Notes under the pieces: model-generated
What the model saw: the letters and a program-made list of their open reading frames with translations, nothing else
Database searches by the model: none
Told to the model about the DNA's origin: nothing
Assembly: GCA_025936045.1 (NCBI GenBank)
Contig: JAICUB010000018.1
Coordinates: 1 to 64,000 of the forward strand
DNA: 64,000 bases
Origin: Polyangiaceae bacterium
Lineage (GTDB): Bacteria; Myxococcota_A; Polyangia; Polyangiales; Polyangiaceae
Direction: 5' to 3'
Shown: positions 54,108 through 62,311 of the stretch, one piece after another
Numbering within the stretch: the stretch's first letter is position 1
Layout: the number at the start of each line of letters is the position of its first letter
Position numbers and translations under genes: made by a program

Positions 54108-55036
54108 GGCGTCGCGCGTTCGCACGCGGCGATGATCTTCGGGCTCATGACGACCGGATCGAGGTGTACGGCGCGGTCGCGCTTGCGCCACTCGCCGCAC
54201 GCTGCGGCCGCGAGCCCGGGCGCGTCGAGCGCCACGTACGCCTCCGTGAGCTTTTGCTCGACGAGGGCGCGCTGCGGCTCCGTGAGCGCCCCGCTCGCGA
54301 TGAAACGCACGCCGCGCGTCACCGCCTCGGAGTAGCGCCCGGAGCGTACGTCGGCGACGAGCGCGGGTAGCTCCTGTGCGATGTGCTGCTGCGAGCGACG
54401 CACCGCTCCGCCCGCCTCGGTACACTCGGAGCCGGCCGCGGCGGCCGCCGCCTTGATGCCCGCCTCCGTGAGTGTGAGGTCCGTGAGCGGCACGAGCAGC
54501 ACGTCGCCTTCGAGCGCCTTCTTTCCGTTCAGGCCGTTATAGTGGTCGAGCATCCAGGCCTTGTTCATGTCGCCGAGGTGCCGGTAGGCGATGGCCGTGA
54601 GCTCCTCCTTCTCACCGACGATGACGCGCAGGTTGTACGGCACCGCGATTTCGGAGCCGTCCTCGGGGGCGAGCCACGGGCTCGAGCCGTTGGCCCCGCT
54701 CAGCACGTCGGCGCGCGACGGGGAGCCGAGGAGCTCGGCCGCGAGCGTCTCCCACGTCTCGCCGCGCGCGATCTTGTGGTGGCCGAGCGCCGGCACCTCG
54801 AGGCGCATGCCGGGCACGATCGGCGTCCCGCGCCGCGCATCGAGAAAGTTCGCGGCGACGAGCAGGCGCTCTTGTTGGATACGGCCGTAGTAGCGCTCGG
54901 CGATGGACGCGAGCGTGTCTCCGGGGGCCACCACGTACGTGAACGCGTGCGCTTCCGTGTCGCAGAGCGCGAGTGCGGACGCCGCGACCGCCGCGGCTAC
55001 GAACTTCGCTCGGATGCCGCGGCCGCGCTCACTCAT
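54104..55036 (-). CDS. Exported LysM-domain protein
   Basis: A 310-residue protein with signal FVAAAVAASALALCDTEAHA. LysM-type repeats are visible: YVVAPGDTLASIAERYYGR to VPGMRLEVPA, then HKIARGETWETLAAELLGS, and a degenerate third near VGEKEELTAIAYRHLGDMNK. These bind peptidoglycan. The C-terminal 100 residues are helical (AQELPALVADVRSGRYSEAV). Its ATG overlaps the GT2 gene end by 8 bases, so it is in the envelope operon. Confidence 0.88.
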   Translation of the reverse strand: MSERGRGIRAKFVAAAVAASALALCDTEAHAFTYVVAPGDTLASIAERYYGRIQQERLLVAANFLDARRGTPIVPGMRLEVPALGHHKIARGETWETLAAELLGSPSRADVLSGANGSSPWLAPEDGSEIAVPYNLRVIVGEKEELTAIAYRHLGDMNKAWMLDHYNGLNGKKALEGDVLLVPLTDLTLTEAGIKAAAAAAGSECTEAGGAVRRSQQHIAQELPALVADVRSGRYSEAVTRGVRFIASGALTEPQRALVEQKLTEAYVALDAPGLAAAACGEWRKRDRAVHLDPVVMSPKIIAACERATP

Positions 55037-55979
55037 TGCCTTTCTTCCTCGACACGCGCTTGGCCTCGAGCAGCTCCTCGAGCAGTCGCCGGTTCACGGA
55101 CAAGAGATCGGCGATGAACGCGAGGAGGCCGGTCTGAAATCCGAAGATCATGAGGACCGCCGCGAGGATCACCGACTGCACGTGGCCCGGGCCGCCGTGC
55201 AAGAAGAGGTAGTAGTAGAGAAAGCGAGCCCCGAGCACGATGCCCGCGAGAAACAGCGTGCTCGCGAGCGTCATGAAGAACTGGAAGGGACGGTAGATGA
55301 TGCCGATGCGCAGCATCGTCATGATCGAGCGCCGCACGTACGAGCTGATGCTGCGCACGAGTCGCGACGGCCGCAGATCGCCGTTCACGCGGATCGGCAC
55401 CGACACGATGCTCATGTTCTTTTGGCCGGCCTGGATGATGGTCTCGAGCGTGTAGGTGTAGGCGCTGAAGACGTTCAGGCTCGCGGCCGCCTCGCGGGAA
55501 AACGCACGGAAGCCGCTCGGCGCGTCGGCGACGGTCGTCCCGCTCACGCGCTTGACGACGCTGCTGCCGAGCTTTTGCAAGAGCTTCTTGATGGGCGAGA
55601 AGTGCTCGATCGTCCCGATTGGACGCGCCCCCACGACGATCTCGGCGCGTCCTTCCAGGATGGGCGCGATCAGGTTCGGGATGTCCTCGGCGTTGTATTG
55701 GTTGTCGGCGTCCGTGTTGACGATGATGTCGGCGCCGAGCTCGAGGCAGCTGCGGATCCCGAGCATGAAGGCGCGCGCGAGACCCTGATTTTGCGCGAAG
55801 CCGACCACGTGCTTTACGCCGAGCGCGCGCGCGACTTCGACGGTGCGATCGCGCGAGCCGTCGTTGATGACGAGCACCTCGACGCTGTCCACCCCAGGCA
55901 CCGATTTCGGCAGCGCCGCCAGCGAGATGGGCAGCGACGCTTCCTCGTTGTGACACGGGATCTGGATGAACAGCCTCAT
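55029..55979 (-). CDS. GT2-family glycosyltransferase
   Basis: A 316-residue membrane glycosyltransferase. It begins MRLFIQIPCHNEEASLPISL; VLVINDGSRDRTVEVARALG binds the nucleotide sugar, and IIVNTDADNQYNAEDI carries the DxD metal motif. Two C-terminal helices (FMTLASTLFLAGIVLGARFL; VQSVILAAVLMIFGFQTGLL) resemble polyprenyl-phosphate sugar transferases such as GtrB/DPM1-like enzymes. Such enzymes could feed lipid-linked sugar to the GT-C proteins encoded on the other side, which is an inference. It is first in the minus-strand envelope operon. Confidence 0.88.
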   Translation of the reverse strand: MRLFIQIPCHNEEASLPISLAALPKSVPGVDSVEVLVINDGSRDRTVEVARALGVKHVVGFAQNQGLARAFMLGIRSCLELGADIIVNTDADNQYNAEDIPNLIAPILEGRAEIVVGARPIGTIEHFSPIKKLLQKLGSSVVKRVSGTTVADAPSGFRAFSREAAASLNVFSAYTYTLETIIQAGQKNMSIVSVPIRVNGDLRPSRLVRSISSYVRRSIMTMLRIGIIYRPFQFFMTLASTLFLAGIVLGARFLYYYLFLHGGPGHVQSVILAAVLMIFGFQTGLLAFIADLLSVNRRLLEELLEAKRVSRKKGNE

Positions 55980-56082
55980 GGTCCGGCGGCGTCCGCCATC
56001 GGCACCTCGGGGCTCTGGCGACGGGCCGGACTACTACCACGGTTTCGGCGGCGGCGCGCCGGGACCGCTTCGGATCTGATAG

Positions 56083-57099
56083 ATGAGCTACGACTGCCCG
56101 TTGACCACGGCTCCACGATCGATGGCACTAGGATCGGAAACCCCGCGCGCTGAAGTGCGGCCCTCCCGCCTGCGCGGCGTCCTTTCGCTCATTTTCCTGC
56201 TGCTGTGCGTCGCGTACGTCGGCCGCGTTCTCTACCGCGAGCGCACCGAGCTCCGCGCCGCGCTGGAGCTCAGCGTCGCGGCCATCGTCACGCTCTTCGT
56301 GTTGAACGGGGTCGCGCACCTGCAACGCACCTACGAGTTCACGTACATGCTGCGGCGGCTCGGCGTGCGCGAGCCCTTCGGCGAGGGGTTCCTGCTCACG
56401 GGCGCGGGCTTTCTTCTGAATCACCTGCCGTTCAACGCGGGGCTCGTCATGCGCGCGACGGTGCTCAAGCGCGATCACTCGCTTCCCTACGCGTCGTACC
56501 TCGCGCTCGTGATGGTGAACGCGCTCGTCAACGTCGCCATGTCGGCCATCATCGGGCTCCTGTGCCTCGCGTTCGCGACCGCGCGCTCACGCGTCGAGTG
56601 GCCGCTCGTGCTCATGTTCGGGGCGATGCTCGTCGGTTCGATCGGCGTCGCCTTCATACCGAGCCGTTGGATTCCCGAGCGTTCGGGCTTCGTGTGGAAC
56701 CGCCTGCGTACGCTCGGGACCGGCATCCGCCTCGTGCGCGGCAACGCGGCGAATCTCGTGCTGCTCGCGCTGCTCGCTTTCACGAAGGTCGCGGTCGCCG
56801 CCGTGCGCATGTGGATTTGCTTCGGAGCGCTCAAATCCGACCTTTCGCCGCTCGGGGCGGCCCTGCTCTCCTCCACCACCATCGTCTTTTCCCTCATCAA
56901 CGTGACACCGGGCAACCTGGGGCTGCGCGAGGTGGCCATGGCGGCCGTCTCCACGCTGCTCGGCACGAGCTACGAGATCGGCATGGGCGCCGCCAGCATC
57001 GACCGCGCCGTACTGCTCGCCTACACGGTCGTTTCCGGTTTACCCGGCCTCTACGCGCTACGGCGTCGCGGGCCATTCAAGGCGAGCGCGCCGGGATGA
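56083..57099 (+). CDS. LPG-synthase-type (UPF0104) membrane protein
   Basis: A 338-residue integral membrane protein with about eight helices (VLSLIFLLLCVAYVGRVLYR; FLLTGAGFLLNHLPFNAGLV; LVMVNALVNVAMSAIIGLL). The pattern FLLNHLPFNAG...RATVLKRDHSLPYASYLA and LINVTPGNLGLREVAMAAVS fits the lysylphosphatidylglycerol-synthase transmembrane family, some members of which act in lipid or lipid-linked glycan flipping. The catalytic aminoacyl domain of MprF is absent. Its stop overlaps the next ATG (ATGA). Confidence 0.8.
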   Translation: MSYDCPLTTAPRSMALGSETPRAEVRPSRLRGVLSLIFLLLCVAYVGRVLYRERTELRAALELSVAAIVTLFVLNGVAHLQRTYEFTYMLRRLGVREPFGEGFLLTGAGFLLNHLPFNAGLVMRATVLKRDHSLPYASYLALVMVNALVNVAMSAIIGLLCLAFATARSRVEWPLVLMFGAMLVGSIGVAFIPSRWIPERSGFVWNRLRTLGTGIRLVRGNAANLVLLALLAFTKVAVAAVRMWICFGALKSDLSPLGAALLSSTTIVFSLINVTPGNLGLREVAMAAVSTLLGTSYEIGMGAASIDRAVLLAYTVVSGLPGLYALRRRGPFKASAPG

Positions 57100-58670
57100 T
57101 CAAGCGCCATTGGGCGGAAGTCCTCTATGCGCTCCTCGCCGCGGCGATCGTGGCGTGGGTCCGCTGGGACGCTTTTCAGTTCCGCCTCATCACGTACAGC
57201 CCCGGCGCCGACTATTGGGAGCACACGGCCGTGCTGCGCGCGCTGCTCGACAATCCCTGGCATCCTACGCATCCGCTCCTCGCGACGGACGCGGCGTCAC
57301 CGCGTTTCGGCCCGCATTTTCTGACCGTGGCTCTGCTCGGACGGCTCCTCCACTACGACGCCGTCGACGCCATGGCGCTCAGCGCCGTCATGAACAGCGT
57401 GGTCCTGCTCGCGGCGCTGTGGTGGTTTTTGCGCAGCTACTTCCGCGACTCGCGCGCGGCGCTCTACGGCCTCGTGATCTTCTTCGGGAGCTGGGGAGCG
57501 GCGCCGCATTTCTCGAACGTCTTCAAGCTCAAGGTGTTCTTCAGCGTCGCCGGCTACCCCTCCACCGCCGCGTTCGCCATGACGCTCGTGGGGCTCGGGC
57601 TCGTCGTGCGGCTCTGCAGGAGCGGGCGGCGGAGCCCCTTCGGCCTCGCACTGTCCGCGCTGATCTGGGCTTACGTCTACGTCACGCATCCGCTCACGGC
57701 GACGATGGCGCTGCCGGCCGCGGTGCTGCTCGCGCTGACCGAGCCGGGCGTGGCGCGGCGCGAGCGCTTCTGGATCGCCGGCTCGGTATGCGCCGGGTTC
57801 TTGTTGAGCGCGGCTTGGCCGTACTATCCCGCGCTCGGGATGGTGTTCGGCGGCACCGTCCACCGCGTGCGCGGACTCGAGCCCGAGTCCTTCGCGCCGC
57901 AGCACGAGTTTTACGAACCGCGGCACCTATCCGACATCCTCGGTTACTGCTTCGCGTCGTTCTTCGTGCTGCCGTACCTGTGGGTGCGCCGTCAGGACGT
58001 GTTCGCGGTGCTCGGCGCGCTGCTCATGCTCGCGGTGTTCACCGCGAGCGCGCTGCTGCCGATCCCGCTCGGCCATCGCTACGTGCTCTTGAGCGTTTTC
58101 TTCCTGCAGCTCGCGCTCGTGCGCTTGTGCTTGAATCTCACGCCCTACGCGGGCGCTCCGGGCACGTGGGCCTCGCGGCGCTGGCTGCGTATCCCCGCTT
58201 GGCTCGCCGTCTTTTCGCTGCTCGCTTACATGGCGGTGACGAACGTCGCCGTCGCCCGCGAGCATTTCGAGCATACGGCCGCTTCCGCACGTGGAAAAGA
58301 GAGCGTTGCGCTGCGTTGCGCGCGCCGTGTCGGTGAGCTCGCGGGCCCGCACGCCATCGTTCTGAGCACCGCGCTCGCGTCCTGGTCGCTCCCGACGTTC
58401 GGCCCGAAGATCGTCACGCCGTATCACAAGAATCCGCTCATCGTCGACGCGGACGAGCGCCGGCGCGCCGCCCTCCGCTTCTTCTCGTTCCGCGCGAGCG
58501 ACGCGGAGCGCGACGCCATCGTCCTCGCCTACGGTGTGACGCACGTGCTCGTTCCGCCGCGCAACGCTGCGGCCGTCGCGCGTTATCTCGGGAGCGACCG
58601 GCTGCTCGCGCACCTGCCCGGCGGCTCCGACCTCTACGCGCTGTCCCCCGCTCCGCGCTCGCTACGCTAG
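57096..58670 (+). CDS. GT-C-like integral membrane glycosyltransferase, first
   Basis: A 524-residue protein from ATG 57096 with about ten membrane helices, for example EVLYALLAAAIVAWVRWDAF, LIWAYVYVTHPLTATMALPA and VFSLLAYMAVTNVAVAREHF. The first outer loop holds an acidic residue after ITYSPGADYWEH, as expected for GT-C enzymes. The C-terminal soluble part (IVLSTALASWSLPTFGPKIV to THVLVPPRNA) should face the periplasm. Substrate unknown. A longer frame upstream is antisense or out of register. It is coupled to the LPG-synthase-type gene. Confidence 0.75.
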   Translation: MIKRHWAEVLYALLAAAIVAWVRWDAFQFRLITYSPGADYWEHTAVLRALLDNPWHPTHPLLATDAASPRFGPHFLTVALLGRLLHYDAVDAMALSAVMNSVVLLAALWWFLRSYFRDSRAALYGLVIFFGSWGAAPHFSNVFKLKVFFSVAGYPSTAAFAMTLVGLGLVVRLCRSGRRSPFGLALSALIWAYVYVTHPLTATMALPAAVLLALTEPGVARRERFWIAGSVCAGFLLSAAWPYYPALGMVFGGTVHRVRGLEPESFAPQHEFYEPRHLSDILGYCFASFFVLPYLWVRRQDVFAVLGALLMLAVFTASALLPIPLGHRYVLLSVFFLQLALVRLCLNLTPYAGAPGTWASRRWLRIPAWLAVFSLLAYMAVTNVAVAREHFEHTAASARGKESVALRCARRVGELAGPHAIVLSTALASWSLPTFGPKIVTPYHKNPLIVDADERRRAALRFFSFRASDAERDAIVLAYGVTHVLVPPRNAAAVARYLGSDRLLAHLPGGSDLYALSPAPRSLR

Positions 58671-59414
58671 GTTCGGTCCCTTCGACAAGCCGAGCGCTTT
58701 CTTCACGACCTTGGCCGCGAAGCGCAGGCTGATGCGCGCTCCGAGCCGCAGCGGCGGATCGCGCACGAGGCGCGTGTACAGATCGGGGTGCACGAGGTCG
58801 ACCGGGCGTTCACGGCCGGCGATTTCGACGGGCAAGCGTGGGGCGAAGCGGGCGCGCGCGGCGTCGTTCACGTACAAAAACGCATTCTGCTTGTACCAGG
58901 GCAAGACTTCCGCGTTTTGCCAGAAGCGCGGCCGCACGACGTCGAAGCAGTGATAGCCGCGCTCGCGGAAGAGCTCGGCCCAGTAGCTTTGCCACTGTTC
59001 GTTGACGTGTCCGGTGCCGCCTTGTTCCGGGATGGCCGCGCCGAAGAGCACGGCGTCCGCCGCGCGCGTCACGTCTTCCACGAAGCCCCGGGCGCGCTCG
59101 GGCGGCAGGTGCTCGGCGACTTCGAGCGAGATGGCGAGATCGAAACGCTCGCCGAGCTCGATCGGCGACGAGAGATCCGACACCTTGAGCTCTCCGCTCC
59201 CGATGAGCGGCGTGGCCTTGCGGATCCACTCGCCTTCGACGCCGAGCACGCGCTCGGCTCCGAGCTTCTTCGCGGCCTCGAGCCAGGTGCCCGTGCCGCA
59301 GCCGAAGTCCACGACGGTCTTGGGCGTGAGAATCTCGAAAATGGCCGGGAGCACGAGGCCGGCGGAAACACGCGACGCCTCTTGCCGGTTCACGAAGAAC
59401 GATTTGCTGTACAC
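58662..59414 (-). CDS. SAM-dependent methyltransferase
   Basis: A 250-residue class I methyltransferase. Motif I is VVDFGCGTGTWLEAA, motif II region GVEGEWIRKATPLI, and FDLAISLEVAEHLPPERARG holds motif IV. The C-terminal extension (LPWYKQNAFLYVNDAARARF) is typical of methyltransferases in polysaccharide clusters. It ends within the end of the first GT-C gene by 9 bases, tail to tail. The target may be a sugar of the local glycan, which is inferred. Confidence 0.85.
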   Translation of the reverse strand: MYSKSFFVNRQEASRVSAGLVLPAIFEILTPKTVVDFGCGTGTWLEAAKKLGAERVLGVEGEWIRKATPLIGSGELKVSDLSSPIELGERFDLAISLEVAEHLPPERARGFVEDVTRAADAVLFGAAIPEQGGTGHVNEQWQSYWAELFRERGYHCFDVVRPRFWQNAEVLPWYKQNAFLYVNDAARARFAPRLPVEIAGRERPVDLVHPDLYTRLVRDPPLRLGARISLRFAAKVVKKALGLSKGPNLA

Positions 59415-59552
59415 GTGGGACCTCGCCGCCGCGCCGTTCGAAGCGCGGCGTGCGTGAGGCTACACCGGAGACCATTTCGACCGGTCGTGAATTTTAGCGG
59501 GTCGAGCCTGCGAACCTGGCGCCTCGCAGGGGAGCGGGCCCGCGACCGTGGT

Positions 59553-61100
59553 ATGCCTGACGGCCTTCCGGTGGCCTCTTCGGATTCAGAGCGAACGACG
59601 ATCGGGGCTCGCGTGCGCGCTTTCATGGCCTCCCACCGGTCCGAAGTCGCGCTCGGCGTCGCGGTGGCGTGGTTCTCGCTCGCGGTGCGTTTCGTCGAGC
59701 TCGAGCCCATCGAGATCGGCGGCGACGCCCTCAATAAATGGCACTTCGTGCGGCAGTGGTTCCATCACTTCGATCTGATGAGCGTGCCTTGGGATCACCA
59801 CCTGTCGCGCATGGGCGTCAACGTGCCGACTGCGTTCGTCCAAGCCTTGTTCGGACGGCGCGCGCCCGTCTATTACGTGGCGTCGCTCGGCGCGTCGACG
59901 TTCGTCGCAGTGCTCGTCTACGTCGCGGGCCTGATGGCGCACGGTCGCGCGGTGGGGCTGCTCGCCGCCGTCTGGCTCGTGCTGTTTCCTGCCTGGGTTC
60001 GCGCCGGCTGTCAGCTCTCGCCGGACTCCTTCGGCGCGGCGTGGGCGGCCCTCGCTCTCGTGCTCCTTCTCGCTTATTCGAAAGACGACCGGCGGCGCAG
60101 GTCGTGGCTCGTGCTTTCCGGGCTTGCTGCGGGCGGCGCATACCTCGCGAAGGAGCCGCTCGTCTTTTTCATCCCGGGCGCGCTGCTCGGCGTGTTCGTG
60201 CTCCGGCGCCGCGTGCGCGACGTGCTGCTCTACGCGGCCGTGCCGCTCGGCGTGTTCGCGCTCGAGACGCTGTTCTATCGGGTAGTCAGCGACTACTCGA
60301 GCCGCTTCGCGATCGTCTCCGCCACGCACGGCAAGGACCCGGAGCTTACGCGCAAGTACCTCGTCGTCGACCACGTCTGGGACGCGCTCGGCCGCTTTTC
60401 CGGGCTGCCCGACTACTACTACCCGCTGCTCGCGCTCGGGCTCGCGGGCGTCGTGCTTCTCCCGTTTCTCACGAAAGACAAGCGTGTCTGGGCCGTGCTC
60501 GCGTTCCCCGCGAGCTTCTTCTTTTGCTACACCTTCGCGTTCCGGCACCTGAACCCGCTCACGTTGTGGACGCGCTTTCTCGCGCGTTATCTCGACGCGG
60601 GCGTGCCCTTCGCGGCGCTCGCGGCCGTGCTCTTCCTCACCGTCTGTGCCGAACGGCTGCTTCGACTCGTGAAACCGCCACCGGCGCTCCTCGCGCGCGC
60701 CGAATCCCTCGGTCCGTTCGCGGGGGGCGCGCTCCTCGTCGCGGTCTTCGCTTGGGTTTGCGCCGAGCACCCGCTGAAAAGCACGCATCCCTGGCACGAA
60801 ACGGCGCGCTTCGAGCGCGTCCTGACGGACGCCTATCGTCGCGGGGTTCCGATCGTCGCGCGTGGCGGCGGGCCGAACGGCTACCGCGCGCTCAAGGCCG
60901 CATACTCCGTGTATATCGACGACGACGTGCTCCTGGACCACGGCAAATTGCCGCGTTACGCCGATGCGTACGCGAGCCGCGAGCGCATGGTGCGCCCCTT
61001 CGCCCCCGCCGTACCGGAGAGCTGCGCCGTGAAGATCTGGATGCACGAGCGGTTTCTAGAGCTCGACGATCGCGCCGCGAAGCGCGCCGAGTGTCGCTGA
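59553..61100 (+). CDS. GT-C-like integral membrane glycosyltransferase, second
   Basis: A 515-residue protein from ATG 59553 with about ten helices (EVALGVAVAWFSLAVRFVEL; LGASTFVAVLVYVAGLMAHG; FAGGALLVAVFAWVCAEHPL). The first outer loop has ELEPIEIGGDALNKWHFV with the acidic residue typical of ArnT/PMT-like enzymes. The C-terminal part (VPIVARGGGPNGYRALKAAY) is soluble. The frame opens far upstream at 58788 as a shadow of the methyltransferase. It is divergent from the methyltransferase gene, and donor and acceptor are unknown. Confidence 0.75.
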   Translation: MPDGLPVASSDSERTTIGARVRAFMASHRSEVALGVAVAWFSLAVRFVELEPIEIGGDALNKWHFVRQWFHHFDLMSVPWDHHLSRMGVNVPTAFVQALFGRRAPVYYVASLGASTFVAVLVYVAGLMAHGRAVGLLAAVWLVLFPAWVRAGCQLSPDSFGAAWAALALVLLLAYSKDDRRRRSWLVLSGLAAGGAYLAKEPLVFFIPGALLGVFVLRRRVRDVLLYAAVPLGVFALETLFYRVVSDYSSRFAIVSATHGKDPELTRKYLVVDHVWDALGRFSGLPDYYYPLLALGLAGVVLLPFLTKDKRVWAVLAFPASFFFCYTFAFRHLNPLTLWTRFLARYLDAGVPFAALAAVLFLTVCAERLLRLVKPPPALLARAESLGPFAGGALLVAVFAWVCAEHPLKSTHPWHETARFERVLTDAYRRGVPIVARGGGPNGYRALKAAYSVYIDDDVLLDHGKLPRYADAYASRERMVRPFAPAVPESCAVKIWMHERFLELDDRAAKRAECR

Positions 61101-61107
61101 GCTGCGC

Positions 61108-62169
61108 TCAGCGAAAGTATGCTCGGTACTCGCGCTCGAAAAAGTCCGCCATCCAGAGCGTCACGTCCGTCTTCTCGCGCAGCATGCGGGCCTGCGCGTC
61201 ACGCGCGCGCGCGGGCAGCGCCGGATCGGCGGCGAGGCGGCGCACGTCCTGCAGCCAGTCCGCGCGAAAGCGCTCGCCGTTGAAGTTGTAAACGAGCTGG
61301 TAGCGCCGCTCTTGGTCGTCCGTGAAACCGCGCCCGAAGGGCGAGATGTAGAAGGCGGTCACGCCGAGCACCGCGGACTCGGAGGCCATCGTCGCGCTCT
61401 CACCGACGAGCAGGCGCGCGAACGCCATCACTTGATGCATGTCGGACGCGGGGATCCGGATGCGATATTGCTCGAGCTCGGGGGGCAGCGCCGGCTCGGA
61501 GCTGATGTACACGCGGCCGAACTCGGCGAGCGTGCTCGCGAGCGCGACCTTCTGTGCCCGCGTGAGCCCCGCGATACCGAGGTCGTGCGAAGACTTGTAG
61601 GAGACGAAGCGGATCAGGAAGTACGGCTTCGTCACGTCGATGCCGTGCCGCTTCGGAACCTCGGGATCCGGCGTGAAGCGATGCGGGTGCAGGTACGTGA
61701 GCTCGTGATAGCCCGGGTAGGTGACGTGGTTGCCGTGCACCTTCGCCCAGTAGGAGTCGGGCGTGCAGACGTAGTCCGCGAGCGGGTACACGACGGTGTT
61801 CGTCAGCTTCGCGATCTCGGTGTTGTAAAAAACCGCGATGCGCGCCCGATCGCGCGAGAGCGTGCGCCGCACGCGCCCCACGGCCGTGATGCTCGGCCCC
61901 ATCACCCCGGCCAGAAAATGCGGCCGAAAAGCTGCCGCGACGTGCCAGAGGCGCGCCGAGCGCTGCACGAATTCACCGGCGAGCCCGACGCCTTGCTTCT
62001 GCCGCGAAAGGAGCTCGTAAGCGATGCCCTGTTGGTCGAGGAGCTCACGCGCGACGTCCTTGTCGCGCAAAGTGAAGCGCACGTCGTGCCCCCGCGCGCC
62101 GAGCTCTTTGGCGAGCGCTCCGAAGACATGGACGTGAGCAGGGTGCAGGATATCGACGAGCAACCGCAT
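61108..62169 (-). CDS. DUF354 protein (GT-B-like fold)
   Basis: A 353-residue soluble protein opening with MRLLVDILHPAHVHVFGALA, then KELGARGHDVRFTLRDKDVA, a DUF354 signature. SDMHQVMAFARLLVGESATM and ESAVLGVTAFYISPFGRGFT resemble the nucleotide-sugar region of GT-B and epimerase proteins. These proteins are common in polysaccharide clusters. It converges with the second GT-C gene over 7 bases. Confidence 0.8.
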   Translation of the reverse strand: MRLLVDILHPAHVHVFGALAKELGARGHDVRFTLRDKDVARELLDQQGIAYELLSRQKQGVGLAGEFVQRSARLWHVAAAFRPHFLAGVMGPSITAVGRVRRTLSRDRARIAVFYNTEIAKLTNTVVYPLADYVCTPDSYWAKVHGNHVTYPGYHELTYLHPHRFTPDPEVPKRHGIDVTKPYFLIRFVSYKSSHDLGIAGLTRAQKVALASTLAEFGRVYISSEPALPPELEQYRIRIPASDMHQVMAFARLLVGESATMASESAVLGVTAFYISPFGRGFTDDQERRYQLVYNFNGERFRADWLQDVRRLAADPALPARARDAQARMLREKTDVTLWMADFFEREYRAYFR

Positions 62170-62311
62170 GGCGCCCTGGGCCGTCGCAGCCTGCCTTACC
62201 TCGCACCCGAACGTCCAGCGAACCGCGTCGTGTTCAGGCCATCGGGCCGGCGCGTCGAAGCGCGCATTCGCGCTTTACTTCGGAGCGTGAGCCCGTAGGG
62301 TTCCGGTCCCG

